A stretch of DNA of 64,000 bases from Anthostomella pinea (GCA_963556695.1 CAUWAG010000010.1:3720001-3784000); one strand, 5' to 3'; counted from the first letter of the stretch, positions 11,421-22,729 are shown. Numbers and translations: made by a program. The notes: generated by a model from the sequence alone, not told the origin.

Positions 11421-12998
11421 ATGGCACCCCTTCACGATAGGCCCCCAAATACGCCAGTGGCCGTCCCAAAGACGACTACTGGCGGCGTGCTCAAATCCCC
11501 GGTCCCTAAAAGAACATATGGCCCGGCAACCCCAAGCAAGCTCCGCCAGGCACTGCTCGACGACATCAACAGCAGCCCGTCACAAGTCTCTGAGGCTGAC
11601 TTCACCATTATTTCCCCTCTGAAAGGAAAATCCCGAAATATTAATACTAGCAGCATCATTGATATGGAAGTACCTCAATCAAACGAAATCTCTACAGACC
11701 AAGCCATTGGAGGCGATACAGGGAACAAGGTCTCTTCCTCAAAGTGCCAGGACCAAGTAGCCAAAATACTGGCTAAAGACAAGCATCTCTATGAAGCCAG
11801 GATGACAATGTTTCAAGAGTGTGCTGCAGCAGTCGATAAGACACTGGAAAAAGCTGGAACCGAACTATACTCTCATGCCAAGGAGTTCAGCGCTTTCTTC
11901 TCCAAATGCCTGAACGAGTGGCTGGAAACCCGAGATCTGCCCAAAAGAAAGACCACTCCTGGCGGGATAGGGATAGGGAAGCCCACCATGACCTTCGCCC
12001 AAGCTGTCTCCTCTGGCCAACGACAGCATCCATGGACAGTCAACACTACCATGAAGAAAACACAGCCTGGCGCCCTCATCACTGCCAACCAACTGAAGAA
12101 GAAGCAGGATGATCTCCGGGTCTTTGTCCGCATGGATAATAGCCACCTAGAGCCTTATGGAATCAAGTCTACACTGAACAGAAGACTTAAGCTCCACCCT
12201 CAGGAGCTTAGAGAAGTGACACGATGTCCTTCTGGTTTTACCTTACACCCAAGGGACAAGCCAACTCAGGCTAAGCTTCTGGCTTTCCAAGAAGAAATTG
12301 CCGACATTCTCAAGGCACAAAAGATTGAGACCCACACAGTCTGGCATCATTACAAGGTCAATGGATGCCCAAGAAAGGTCATCAGTGCAGAAGGGTTCAC
12401 AATCGATATTACTGACACTGTTGTTGCCGATGAAGTTGAAGCCCAAACAGGCGACAGACCTCTGAGGTGCATACTCTCAAAGAACACGATTGATTCTGAT
12501 CCAGAAACTACATGGATAATCTCTCTGCCCAGTGCAGCAAGGAAACCATTCACGCTTTTTGCCCACTCAATGACCTCAAGGCATATTCAACACACCCCCA
12601 AGGTTCACCAGTGTGCAAGCTGCTTCAGATACCATGGTAGGAATTACCGATGCGAAAAGCAAGTATGTGCACACTGCGCCAACACAGTACACCAGGGAGA
12701 GTGCGAAAAACCAATCCCAAAGTGTGTCAACTGCAAAGGACCTCATGCTGCCAACTTCGACAAATGCCCTGCCCGCCCCAAGGTTGTGAAAGGTACCATC
12801 CATAAGCACACATGGGAGCAAATCCAGGAAATAAGGCTAGCCGGAGAAAGAGCCAGATCCAAGGCCTTCAACGAAGCAGGCAGAAACCAAGCTGGGTCAA
12901 CACCTAGCAATAATAACAAAGACACCACAATGCAAATCGACACAACAGATACAACTCATCCCAGAGATGCCGATACCATTGTTGTCAGTCAATGTTAG
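11421..12998 (+). CDS. LINE-1 ORF1, gag-like nucleic-acid-binding protein
   Basis: 525 aa, uninterrupted. Its role is inferred as RNA binding and packaging in the LINE particle. Three zinc-knuckle-like motifs lie at about residues 397-450: CASCFRYHGRNYRC, CAHCANTVHQGEC and CVNCKGPHAANFDKC. The N-terminal half is low-complexity and helical. The stop at 12996-12998 overlaps the ORF2 ATG at 12992-12994. The start ATG at 11421 is ATA at the same place in the two other copies in the window, so either the true start lies elsewhere or those copies have lost it. Confidence 0.85.
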   Translation: MAPLHDRPPNTPVAVPKTTTGGVLKSPVPKRTYGPATPSKLRQALLDDINSSPSQVSEADFTIISPLKGKSRNINTSSIIDMEVPQSNEISTDQAIGGDTGNKVSSSKCQDQVAKILAKDKHLYEARMTMFQECAAAVDKTLEKAGTELYSHAKEFSAFFSKCLNEWLETRDLPKRKTTPGGIGIGKPTMTFAQAVSSGQRQHPWTVNTTMKKTQPGALITANQLKKKQDDLRVFVRMDNSHLEPYGIKSTLNRRLKLHPQELREVTRCPSGFTLHPRDKPTQAKLLAFQEEIADILKAQKIETHTVWHHYKVNGCPRKVISAEGFTIDITDTVVADEVEAQTGDRPLRCILSKNTIDSDPETTWIISLPSAARKPFTLFAHSMTSRHIQHTPKVHQCASCFRYHGRNYRCEKQVCAHCANTVHQGECEKPIPKCVNCKGPHAANFDKCPARPKVVKGTIHKHTWEQIQEIRLAGERARSKAFNEAGRNQAGSTPSNNNKDTTMQIDTTDTTHPRDADTIVVSQC

Positions 12999-15900
12999 GT
13001 ACATCAAACGAAACACATCGACACGGGCATCTAGTCATCCATTCTGTGAATACAGCAGGGGGACAAAAGAGTGCAGGCCCTACAGAGTTAGCCATCAATC
13101 TGGCTGACTATAAAGGAGAACAAGCAGACATCATTCTGATGCAAGAGGCCTGGGTTGGCATACCACCAGGCAGGAGAATGGGAGTAAAGACACACCCCAA
13201 TTACGATATATACTCCCCAGTGGATTCCTGGGACAGCGACAGTACACGGCCCAGATCTCTCATCTATGTGAGAAAATACCTTCAAGCGGATCAACTTCGG
13301 CCCTATGCTACACGAGACATCACCTGGGTCAAGGTACAAGGCATTACATTTGCCAGTGTCTACCGGCCATGTGACAACCCACAGGAAGTGGATGACATTC
13401 TGGAAGTATGGACTCCACCTTTTGGCTGCGTTATAGCTGGAGATTTCAATGCTGGCGACACATCCTGGGACTCAAGCAATCCAGGATATCATGGTGGTAC
13501 TATACTTGCACAAACTATGGCAGACCACGGACTGGATCTGATTTCTGAACCAGATGTCCCGACACATGATGACGGAAATGTACTAGATCTGGTGTTCTCT
13601 GATGTCCCCATGGCTGAAGCCTCAGTCAATGATGCACTTCAGTGCACCTCAGATCATGAGACATTACGAATAGTCATTCCAATCCAGGGAGATCTGGACC
13701 GAGTACCCAAGGCCAATCATTGGATAGTACCGGACGATAAACTACAGGAGCTGGCAGATAATGTCCAAACCAGGATTCATGAACTCCCCCGGCTGGGTGT
13801 ATCCCCTGGCCAGGTGGACACCTTTACACAAAGCCTGATCAACATGATCCAAGGCTGTATCAGGACAGTGGGCAAGAGGCCCCGTCAATCTAGGCCCACT
13901 GCTTGGTGGAATGATGACTGCAAAGCAGCTGTTCAGACATACAGGGCCCTTTCCAAACAGACTACAAGCCAAGAAGGACGGAATTCAGCCCGACGGGAAT
14001 TTCGCGGCGTGGTTCGGAAAGCTAGGAGAGAGTACTGGCAGACTCTAATCAATTCAGCAACTGAGCCAAAGGACCTATACAGAATCGTCTCTTGGCACAA
14101 GTTATCAGCAGGATTGCGTTCCCCTCCAATCATCATAGGAGACCAAATATTCGAGTCACAAGAGAGCAAGGCAAATGCATTACGCTCAGCCACGCTTGAA
14201 CGAAGTACCTCAGACAACGATATCATCGACCCCTGGTCCGCTCAGATCGTACAACCCAAGCCACACATCCCCCTTGAATACCACGTCGGACTGGAAGAGG
14301 CTGAAGGGTGCACTTTAGGAACCAAGAGCAACTCCCCGGGAGTAGATACCCTCACAGTACGGATTCTGAAAGCTTGCTGGCCAGTCATTGGTGAACATAT
14401 CAGAGCCCTTTTCCAGACCTGCCTACTGATTGGACACCACCCTAAACCATTCAAAGTAGCTGAGGTGGTGATGATCCCAAAACCAGGAAAGAAAGACTAC
14501 TCCAATCCCAGGGCCTACAGACCAATATCGCTACTGTCATGTCTTGGCAAGGGCCTAGAACGACTCATTGCGAAAAGAATTACCTGGTTTGTTGTCAAAC
14601 TTGGAATTCTAGCCCCACAACATTTTGGAGCTCTACCAAAGCGCTCTGCCACTGACCTGGTAGCTGCACTCATACACGATATTGAGCAGGCCCTTGACCA
14701 AGGCCTCGTTGCAACGGTAGTCACATCAGATGTGAAAGGGGCCTTTGATGCTGCCCTAATGGGACGGCTGGTGGTTCGCATGAGAGAACAGGGCTGGCCA
14801 GGCTTTCTCATAAGATGGGTCCAGTCGTTCATGTCCGAGCGGTCCGCAAGAGTTCGGTTTGAAGGTACTGTGACCGATATAAAAGCTCTCACTTGTGGGC
14901 TCCCACAAGGCTCACCAGTCTCTCCAATCCTCTACATGCTGTATACAGAGCCAATCTGTGCCCGACTTGGCATAAAAAGAAGACGCTTTGGATATGCAGA
15001 TGATCTAGCAACACTCTGCATTGGAAAGAACCTTAAAGAAACAGCTGCAGAGGCTTCTGAAAACCTTCATTTGCTCAACCAATGGGGACATAACAATGCT
15101 ATTGAATTTGATCCCGACAAAACCGAGATCATGCACTTCTCACGGAAAAAGAACTCAGACAATCCCCCAGTTTGCCACGGAACAATGAACAAAACAGCTA
15201 AGCATTCCATGCGATGGCTAGGTGTCCTTCTGGATAGGAAACTAAACTTCAAAGACCATGTTTCTCACTGGGCCAAGAAAGCTAGTAGGGTAGCAAATCA
15301 CCTTCGAGGACTATGCAACACAGTCAAAGGACTTCCAGTAAAGTCAACCAAGAGGGCTGTGAAAGCTTGTGTTATTCCTATTCTCACACATGGCCTGGAG
15401 GCCTGGTACCCAGGAATCGAGAAAACTGGGAGCTTAGGTGAGACATCAGCATGTCGCATTAAGGGGCTTCTTGGAACAATAGATGCCGTACTACGAACGG
15501 CGATCAGGGCTATCTTGCCAGTCTGGAAAACACACCCTGGACATATCTTACACTTTGAATCGCAGATTCCCCCAGCAGGAGTTCTTGCAGAGTCAATAAG
15601 ACGACGTCACGGCCTCCGACTAGGACGAATAGATCAGAGACACCCTCTGGTTGGCAGGCTCCAAATACAAGCTCGCAAGGATCCAACAAGGCTATAAAGA
15701 AGCTTCCAGCTAGTCCCTGACTTCCAGAGACCAATACTTACCAGGCCATCATGGAAGAAGCGCCCAATCCGCAAAGACAAAGACAAAGAAACAGAGCTCT
15801 TCAAGCAATGGTTACAAGAGAGAAACGTGAACACTGACCTTGTCATCTACTCAGATGGATCACAGTTGGATGACCAAGGCACAATCCGCACTGGATGGGG

Positions 15901-16684
15901 TTATACCATCAGGAAAGGCGGCACTACACAAGAAGTATACCGGGGAAGGGGCAGACTTCTACAAGCAGAAGTAGTAGATGCTGAAGTCCATGGTGCTCTC
16001 CAAGGTCTTGCAGCAGCCAGGGCAATTGGACACGGAAAACAGCTATATGTCTGCCTAGACAACACGTCAGTGGTAGATGGGCTCAATGGGACTCCACCCG
16101 AGACATCACAAAACATTTTTCTACGATTTCAAGAACTTGCCACAGCACACACTCCTGGAGTGACCGTCAAATGGATTCCTGGACACAGAGATATTGATGG
16201 CAACGAAGCTGCCGACACACTAGCAAAAGAGGGTGCCATGCTGGAAACAGACACAATAAATCTTCCTACAATCTCTTGGGTCAAGAGAGATCTCAAAAGA
16301 CAGGGCAAGAAAGAGTTCAACCAATGGTGGAAAGACCAATCAGAATCTAGGTATCAAGAAGTATACTCACATGCAGTAACTGAAAGAGACCTTATATCTT
16401 TTAAGAGGAGTACTTTACACAGACTTCTAGCGGCCAGATCTGGACATGGCGACTTTGCCAGATACCATGAACGCTTTGGGCACACAGATTCAAATGATCA
16501 CTGCAGCTGTGGTGAGAAGAAAACACCACAACACATTTTCTTTTGTAAGAGGCTGGGGAAAAATCGGCTACTGCCTAGGCATTCGCCTAGGGCAGCTTGT
16601 TTACAATACTTAGGGGAGAGGAGCACAGAATGGGCAAAATTCGTGGAGAAGAGCAAGTTCTTTTCAACAATCTGCCCCCGATAG
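12992..16684 (+). pseudogene. LINE-1 ORF2: endonuclease, reverse transcriptase, RNase H
   Basis: One frame of 1231 codons broken by a single TAA at 15695-15697 (codon 902). The N-terminal endonuclease of the exo-endo-phosphatase type shows GDFNAGDTSWD near residue 150 and SDHETL near 220. The reverse transcriptase shows AYRPISLLS near 507, GLPQGSP near 635 and the YADD active site near 667. After the stop, RNase H shows YSDGSQ near 953 plus downstream acidic residues (VHGALQGL, CLDNTSVVDGL, GNEAADTL), and the end carries the zinc-like motif CSCGEKKTPQHIFFC. The copy at 59173-63929 has CAA where this has TAA, and AGG where the next codon here is AGA, so the stop arose here by a C-to-T change. 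RNase H and the zinc motif would be lost in a terminated product. Confidence 0.9.
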
Positions 16685-17476
16685 ATAGCCTTCCTTGAAG
16701 GACCAGATGGATGACCCCAAGGTCATACCGCCGCAACAACGGGGATGGGCCCGTGAGCGGGACTGACTGTACTTATTATCTTGAGACCTCCACAACCCTG
16801 CGATGCAGAGGCTCTGGGAGGCGTGGTTTGCACTACTGAGGAGCTACCCCCACGTTAAATACAAAACAAAAACAAAACAAAACAAACCCGGAAATCCAGG
16901 AAGATAAAAGAAAGACCCAGGAGCCAGAGGAAGTTAAAGACTCGGAGCCAGAAGACCAGCGGACCCCTACCACAAGCCGACAGATCATAGATTTCGCAAA
17001 GAACCGCTCCCCAGCCACTCAGCTGAAATTCAGGAAGATCTCCCACACCTTCGAGAACCAGGAGACGGAGCTGGCCCTAAAAGATCATAAGATCAAGGCC
17101 CTGGAGGCTGAACTAGAGCGGCTACGGCCCAAGAAAAGGAAGAAGGTCCCAAATCTGAACCGGAAGTTCATGAATATGACCGAGATATTGGCCCAGGGGG
17201 GTGACCAGTTAAGGGCCGTGATTATAGAGTCTTCAGAGTCAGAAGCAGAGCCAGAGGTTGTTAAAGATAAGGATGAGGAGGAGGAAGAGGTTGAGGAGGC
17301 TGAGGAGGGTGAAGAAGCCCCTGTTGCAGAGCCCCAGGTGACGAGAAGCGGTCAGTCAATTAGGGCGCCAGCTAGATACGTGGATTGAGGAGCCTCAACA
17401 CCACAGAATGATAATTTTGTTGATTTCTTTGGGCATCTACAGCCTCAATTGCGTGTAAGTGAGTAAGGGGGTATTC

Positions 17477-17541
17477 TGGTGGTGATGGTGGGGTTTGGCT
17501 GTCCCGGTGGGGGGTGTGTCCCGTTAGGGGGTGGGGCATGG
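17477..17541 (-). repeat. right terminal inverted repeat of the Fot-like element
   Basis: Reverse-complement partner of 9699-9763. TA follows immediately at 17542-17543, then the host frame resumes at 17544. Confidence 0.9.
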
Positions 17542-19393
17542 TACTGCTTGCTTCGAGGAGCCAAATGAGCCCAGGCGCTTTTGCGAAGAAAGATTACGAC
17601 AGCACATTGATCGGCAGAATGGGTGCGATACTTGGGTACGACACAACGCCACTCGATCATGGCTTGACGAAACTACCTTTTCCTATTACGGCCGCGGATT
17701 ATCACACCAAGCTGCTGCAGACGGAGAAAGAGGAACATGGAGACCATGAGCAACCAAGTATCGTGGTGCAAGTTCAACAGAAACTCTACGCTTTCCTCGT
17801 AATCCTTTGCCGGCTTGTTCTGCACGATTTCCCCGAGGAACGGTTGTTTGGTGCAAATGGTACGGGCGATCGAGACACGAGCCCAGTTGTCGAGCCCCAT
17901 GATAACCACCACTCATGGCTAGACAGGAGACTCCAGAGGCCCTACCGGGTGCCAGGCATTGCGGATTTGCAGCCAGTGGTTGACAGTATCAAGGCTACCG
18001 TGGACGAAACGAAGGATCTCATTAAAGACCTGAAGGAAGACCCAGACGCCTTCTTGTCTTTCCTCTTAGAAGCAAAGGAGCACATGTGAGAGGTTATCCG
18101 AGACGAAGCTGGTGATGTACATCACCTAGTCCATGCGGAGGACGGGGGGAGATTTTGGAAAATGATAGTCACCGAACATTTGGCCGATGCAATGGCGGAC
18201 CTCGAGCGTTGGTCCGCATTGGAACGACGGATCAGTTGCACTATGGAGCTGCTGGAGGTGCGCAACCCGGTCTCACTGGGCTTGGTAGAAGACCTATCGA
18301 TCTTATATAAGCTTGCGACTACCTTGACACGTCACAAGCTCGGGTTGTTTTCGGAGCAACTATTCGCGTCCCCTCCAATGCGATCCTACTACGAACGAAC
18401 GGGGCTAATCAGCGGCGGCGTTATCCAGGTGGAAGGAGGAAGTGGTCTCCATACCGACAGCTCTCGCTCTGGGTTTATCAGGCTGATGGATGACATGCTG
18501 GATGATGGCTTTCGGGCAATGTTCGGGTTGCCAGTATTCCTTGACGAGATCGAGCATACCATGTCTACAGACCGAGCAGGGAGGAAGTTTCTGACAGGCT
18601 CCATGCAGCGTCTCATTGGCCAGCTTGCCATATTGGCCGAACTGCTACAACAGATCGAGGAAGTTCGGACATCGGTGTCTCGGGATGCTGAAAGCCTTGA
18701 GTCTTCTAGGGATGGCGTGATTGCAGCCGTGCGACATGATCTTCGGTTCGTTTCACGCATCAAAGATAAGAGACTATGGGAAAGCGTCGCAGAACTCTCC
18801 GTACCGAGAGACCGGCGTTTTGAGTACAGCCCGGGGAAGAAGAGAACGAAGGACAACGTCGGTCAACTTCGGGCAGCAGAGCAAAATCTGGACACTTTCT
18901 GGTCCAGTTGGATGAAAGACTACACGAGCCACGACACGATCTCACCACACTCGGTCCAGGTCATTGCGGAAGCAACCCCGCTTCAAACCCCTGAGTGGAG
19001 AAGTGACAGCGAGCCGGAGCCCAGGACGAACCAGAACATGACAGAAGGTCGGATCAGCACCGAACCAAAGAAGCTGGCAATTCAAGAACCCGAGAAACCT
19101 GCAACGTGGCGAGATCTCATACCGAAGACCGAGGAGAAGGAGAAAACAAGAGGGGACGCAGCACCGGCAGCAGAGGTTACTGCAGGCACGGACACCGAAG
19201 AAGTCATACCAAAGAGAATCAGAGTCACTGCTAGGGCCCATGCGGTACTGGAAAGAATGTTCTTCTCTTCAACTAAGGCCAGCCAACCGGGAGAAACCCC
19301 CTGGTCTGAGGTCTTGTATACCATGGGAAGCATAGGCTTCACCATTCAGAAGCTCTATGGCTCGATCTGGGAACTTCAGCCGTCAGCGGTCCT

Positions 19394-19432
19394 GGATGAG
19401 GGTCATGGAATTCACGTCCATGACCCTCATCC
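19394..19432. repeat. perfect 16-bp inverted repeat with 7-nt loop
   Basis: Arms 19394-19409 and 19417-19432 are exact reverse complements. They lie inside the coding sequence of the broken host gene, 42 bp before the solo LTR. Confidence 0.85.
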
Positions 19433-19474
19433 AAAGAGCAAGATGTCGTGGCAACGTAAGCGGAGATTGGGAAG

Positions 19475-19962
19475 TGTGACGAGCCGTCTAACCTATAAGG
19501 CTAAAGGGTTCTATAGGGTTTATGTTCTGAGGTAAGTCAACACAAAAGACGATAGAGGCTTCTGTCAACTAGAAGACACTCAGATACTGGGGCTTGGTCT
19601 GAACTGGGTTCACTGAATAGTCGAGTCGTCAGGAGATTTCTCCCACCTTAGGGTTGGCTAAGATGCTTAGATTGATCACTGAGGTAGAGACTGTCTATCT
19701 GTCTAGCTAGGAAATGTCCATCCTTATATATCCAATCTCTCCCTCACTGATGGGGTGGATATGTTGGATAACCTTGCTCTCCAAGCTATCCTGGATATGT
19801 TGGATAACCTCGCTATCCAAGCTATCCATCACGTGATGTCTTGATCACGTGACCTAGGCGTTTCCTTAGCCCGTGCGTTCTCCCGGGTTCTTCCAGTTAC
19901 TGTCCATCTTGTTGGGCCTGCCAGCGGGCCTCATTCCCTGTACGCCTCGTTGGTTCGTAACA
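19475..19962 (+). repeat. solo LTR, family A
   Basis: 488 bp starting TGTGACGAGCCGTC and ending GGTTCGTAACA, flanked by perfect GGAAG duplications at 19470-19474 and 19963-19967. A 512-bp relative lies at 31046-31557. The TG...CA ends and 5-bp duplication are those of an LTR retrotransposon; no internal region remains, so it is a solo LTR left by recombination. Orientation follows the shared start sequence. It cuts the 3' end of the host gene. Confidence 0.88.
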
Positions 19963-20040
19963 GGAAGGCGGTTGACGAGGGTCTATAGTTGGGCCATCGA
20001 CACGTTCGATGTCGAGGACAGCGCAACTCACGATGAGTAA

Positions 20041-22729
20041 AGGCTGCAATTTGACAGAAAGCATAGACAATACTCCTACACGGCGGTTTGCCCTATAAGG
20101 CAAGCCCACAGGGGCGAAGAATATCAGGGTTCCGAGGTGAAATATCAGTTTTGCGTAGTGTGCTAAGACCGAGTTTGCCGCTTCATTCTGCGAAAACCAA
20201 ACTAATGGATTACTCTGTCATCTTTAATAGACAGCGGACGCGTGAGAGAACTGCTACACGGCGTTCCAGTCCTCCGGATGAGGCCTCAATCTCTGTATGA
20301 GGGTACAGTCAGCCCTGGTAGGTCTCTGTCCTGCATGGCGCATGAAGTGCTCGGACATCCTCAAAGTTTATTAGTGGGCTGAGCACCTCGGAATGAGCAG
20401 CTTGGGTCGAATGAGTCATCTTCGATGCTCATTCAAAAGTGTTTATTCTGCTTTTTATGAAATTACTCTTTCCCTGCTGGACGAGAGTGTTACGTGTAGT
20501 GTATAGTGCACTCGGGATGAAGGTTTGTTGCTTCGATGAGTGCTTGCGACTTTACGAAGAATGTTCCCCAGGTCGCTAGAAGGCAACTCGATCTAACTTA
20601 GTGGTCACCTCAACTATGGAGCTAACATAAGCCATGGCTTTCACGCCTGTGGAGAGACGGCCCGTCACAAGCTAGAACTCTAAATCACAACATTCTATTT
20701 TGATACTCAGGAGCTAATATAAAGTGTACAGGTAGCCACAAGCACCGAGCCCATCTTTTTCCCTCTACTCCACATCCCTTCAGTCAAAAACCACACCCAC
20801 AGTACCATCATGGCGACCAATCCCTTAGAATCCAGCAGCTGGGCGAATATGCCTCCCTCGACTGCTTCGTTCTGCTCAATCCTCATTCGCAACGTCATAC
20901 AGAAGGGTCCTCAAGTTACAGGGCGATTATCACAGCACGAACCAAACCTTATGCGACCAGTAAGCACTGCCGTGGTGAGACTTTCACACTGGATGGTCGG
21001 TTAACTCCACGTAGATACGAACAGGCTGGACGCGACTTCTGCAAGCTCCCCTGGGAGTTCGTGGAGCAGTTCGCCCATAAATGCCAAGGGCCACCAGTTT
21101 CTGGAACGGGAGCCCATCATCCTTACGGGGATAGACTCAGTACAGGAGATTTCGAATTCGTGGTAGTCATTGTGTGGATCCTCGCAATCATGGTTATAAG
21201 AGCTGTCATTGACTTCGTCGACGGAGAGCATTTCGACGAGGAGGAGGGCGAGGAGCAGACACGCCCAGAGTCTTTTTCCCTTAGCCGGACAAGAGAAGCT
21301 ATTTATTGGGAGCTGCGCGCACGCATTGACGGTTGAATGGCCGGGTGTCTCCGTATGTACAGTGTTTTGCTGTGCCATTCTAGGTTGCTCACTGTGTACT
21401 CCCCCTGAGCTCCATCAGGCATCAGCGAAAAGGACAGCAGCAAGAAGGCCTCAGCCATAGATATCTCTCGTCGTGGGCATTTAGCACTAATCAACATGCA
21501 ATATGCTTCAAGAAATCACAGCCTATTTGACGCCTGTCTAACCTTAGTGCACAGATCTTACCCAGGCTTACCCACGTCCTTGATCGACCTGCTACAAGAG
21601 GTGCCGATGGACAGTCGTGTGAACCCACAACCACTGCCCCTACCCAGGGGGCAAGATGCCTTGGCAATTTATAAGACGTCCATGAAGGCGATTGTAGGAA
21701 TTCTCCCTGGCTAGCTGTTGCCAATAAATGTCACAATCAAATCACTGTTTATGTAGGTAAGTATCCAGTTGATTTAATAATAGTGTGCTCGCTTCGCCAT
21801 GGTCAAGGTTGCCCGTTCCAAGTGGTATGCAGCTTATTCGCTGCGACCAACATGCAGCAGGCCAACAAGGAATGGGGAGCAACTCCATCAAATGAAGCAC
21901 CAAAACAATCGATTGACGCTTGGGTACATCGATCACCTCTTGCATTGCCAACCAACAACGTTTCTATGCTGTCCTTGCATCCGGGCAAGGTCAAGCACCT
22001 TCGCCAATGCAAAATGGTGACTCTTAAGCAGCTTCAAAGTGTCAGCGGTACCCTCCACGCCCAAGACTTACCTCTATAAGCGCAGATCAGTCGAAGCCCG
22101 CTGTTAGCCTGTACCTCTCAAACAGCTCATTCCCTGCCGCGTCTTTCGCATCGCTGACCTGGGCTTTACGAAAGCTTGATCCCTCACCTAACAGTGACGG
22201 TGCAGGAAGCAGACCCTCATGACGGCCTCCAGGTCATCCACGTCGCTCTGTTCCGCATGGGCACAGAGTCCCTGACAGAAGCCTACAGGTATCTGGGGTG
22301 AAAAGTCCACCACGAACTCGACGATGTGGTAGGAGGCGCTGTTTGGTATGCAAGTGCCTGTAGAGGTAAGCATGAGGATTCATTTGTCATCCGTTCGTAG
22401 AGTTCGTTCTCCTAGGGGAAGGAAGGGTTGTGTTTCCGTTGTCCAATTCAGAAACTACCTCAACAAATCATTCATGTTTAGGGTTAGGGTTAGGGTGAAG
22501 TGACATGTGTGAGCCCCCTAGATCCCGAAAAAATTGGTGGATGTTTGTGGCGTAAGCTTTACAGTGGGGCGTGGCGTCAAGTCGCAAATGGGCCACAACA
22601 TCTCAGTGCTGATGATTTGGCTGTCCATCTGTCCAATTCGCGGCATCAACATCAATCCCAAGGTCCCAGATGCAGCGAGTCTGTTGGTTCTGAGCTAGCG
22701 ACGCAGTCCGCTGGGCATTATCCTCCATA
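20041..22729. other. mostly gene-free, with one weak two-exon candidate
   Basis: No recognised gene. A weak candidate on plus starts at ATG 20810 with a possible intron 20960-21014 (GTAAGC to GTAG). The frame that follows best, to a stop at 21336, contains a hydrophobic membrane-type stretch (VVVIVWILAIMVIRAVI) and an acidic tail, but phases do not join cleanly. A minus frame at 22188-22373 after a possible acceptor (CTCTACAG) could be a small exon. Neither is listed as a gene. Confidence 0.35.
22478..22495 (+). repeat. short interstitial telomere-type repeat (TTAGGG)3
   Basis: Three perfect TTAGGG units, the usual telomere unit of filamentous fungi, inside the window and about 235 bp upstream of the GH18 gene. 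Confidence 0.9.

Larger units (their letters stand above)
11281..16885 (+). mobile_element. Tad1-like LINE (LINE-1 copy 1), full length
   Basis: 5605-bp non-LTR retrotransposon flanked by the 13-bp target duplication ACCCGGAAATCCA at 11268-11280 and 16886-16898. It has a 5' untranslated region of about 140 nt, two overlapping ORFs and a 3' A/C-rich tail of AAAAC-like units just before the right duplication. The order gag-like ORF1, then endonuclease, reverse transcriptase, RNase H and a terminal zinc motif is that of fungal Tad1-like elements. Related sequences occur at 26942-27482 and 59173-63929. Confidence 0.92.
10002..17388 (+). pseudogene. Fot/pogo transposase, split by LINE insertion
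   Basis: DDE-superfamily transposase reading from the ATG at 10002 to the TGA at 17386-17388. An N-terminal helix-turn-helix appears as SVRKAAQKHGIPKQTLSACI. The three catalytic aspartates fit NVDKGG (before 10510), LILDGHGSH (about 10890-10915) and QPLDNGPYNALK (about 11050). Two introns inside the gene are inferred: 10511-10570 (GTTAGT, CTAAC, TAG) and 10918-10975 (GTACGT, CTAAC, CAG). Lesions are a 1-nt slip in the G-run near 10290-10300, a TAG at 10630-10632 and the LINE inserted after 11280. Across the LINE the frame continues in phase (HPEI then QEDKRKTQ) into a coiled-coil-like and acidic C-terminus ending RSGQSIRAPARYVD. Non-functional here. Confidence 0.85.
9699..17541 (+). mobile_element. 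Fot/pogo-type (Tc1/mariner superfamily) DNA transposon with nested LINE
   Basis: Terminal inverted repeats of about 65 bp bound the element and TA flanks both ends (9697-9698 and 17542-17543), as expected for the Tc1/mariner superfamily. It is 7843 bp as it stands. Subtracting the nested LINE and one 13-bp target duplication leaves about 2225 bp, a normal size for a Fot1-type element. It encodes one transposase, on the plus strand, that is split by the LINE and carries other lesions, so this copy cannot make its own transposase. Confidence 0.9.
9375..20040 (+). pseudogene. uncharacterised fungal protein, broken by a DNA transposon, a TGA and a solo LTR
   Basis: Host gene in three pieces: 9375-9698, 17544-19474 and 19968-20040. 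The Fot-like element at 9699-17541 inserted at TA (one TA duplicated). Removing it with one TA joins TTA to CTG in phase. The solo LTR at 19475-19962 inserted with GGAAG duplicated. Removing it with one GGAAG continues the frame to a TAA at 20038-20040. The joined frame is 776 codons including stop, with one internal TGA at 18087-18089 in an ATG-TGA-GAG context that fits a CGA-to-TGA change. The protein resembles a family often annotated hypothetical in ascomycetes, with an N-terminal RRWKKATASKRQKLLLQAWP-like segment, a central helical region and a basic C-terminal tail. Function unknown. The three pieces joining in phase at exact target duplications makes the reconstruction strong; the family memory is not verified. 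Confidence 0.85.
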
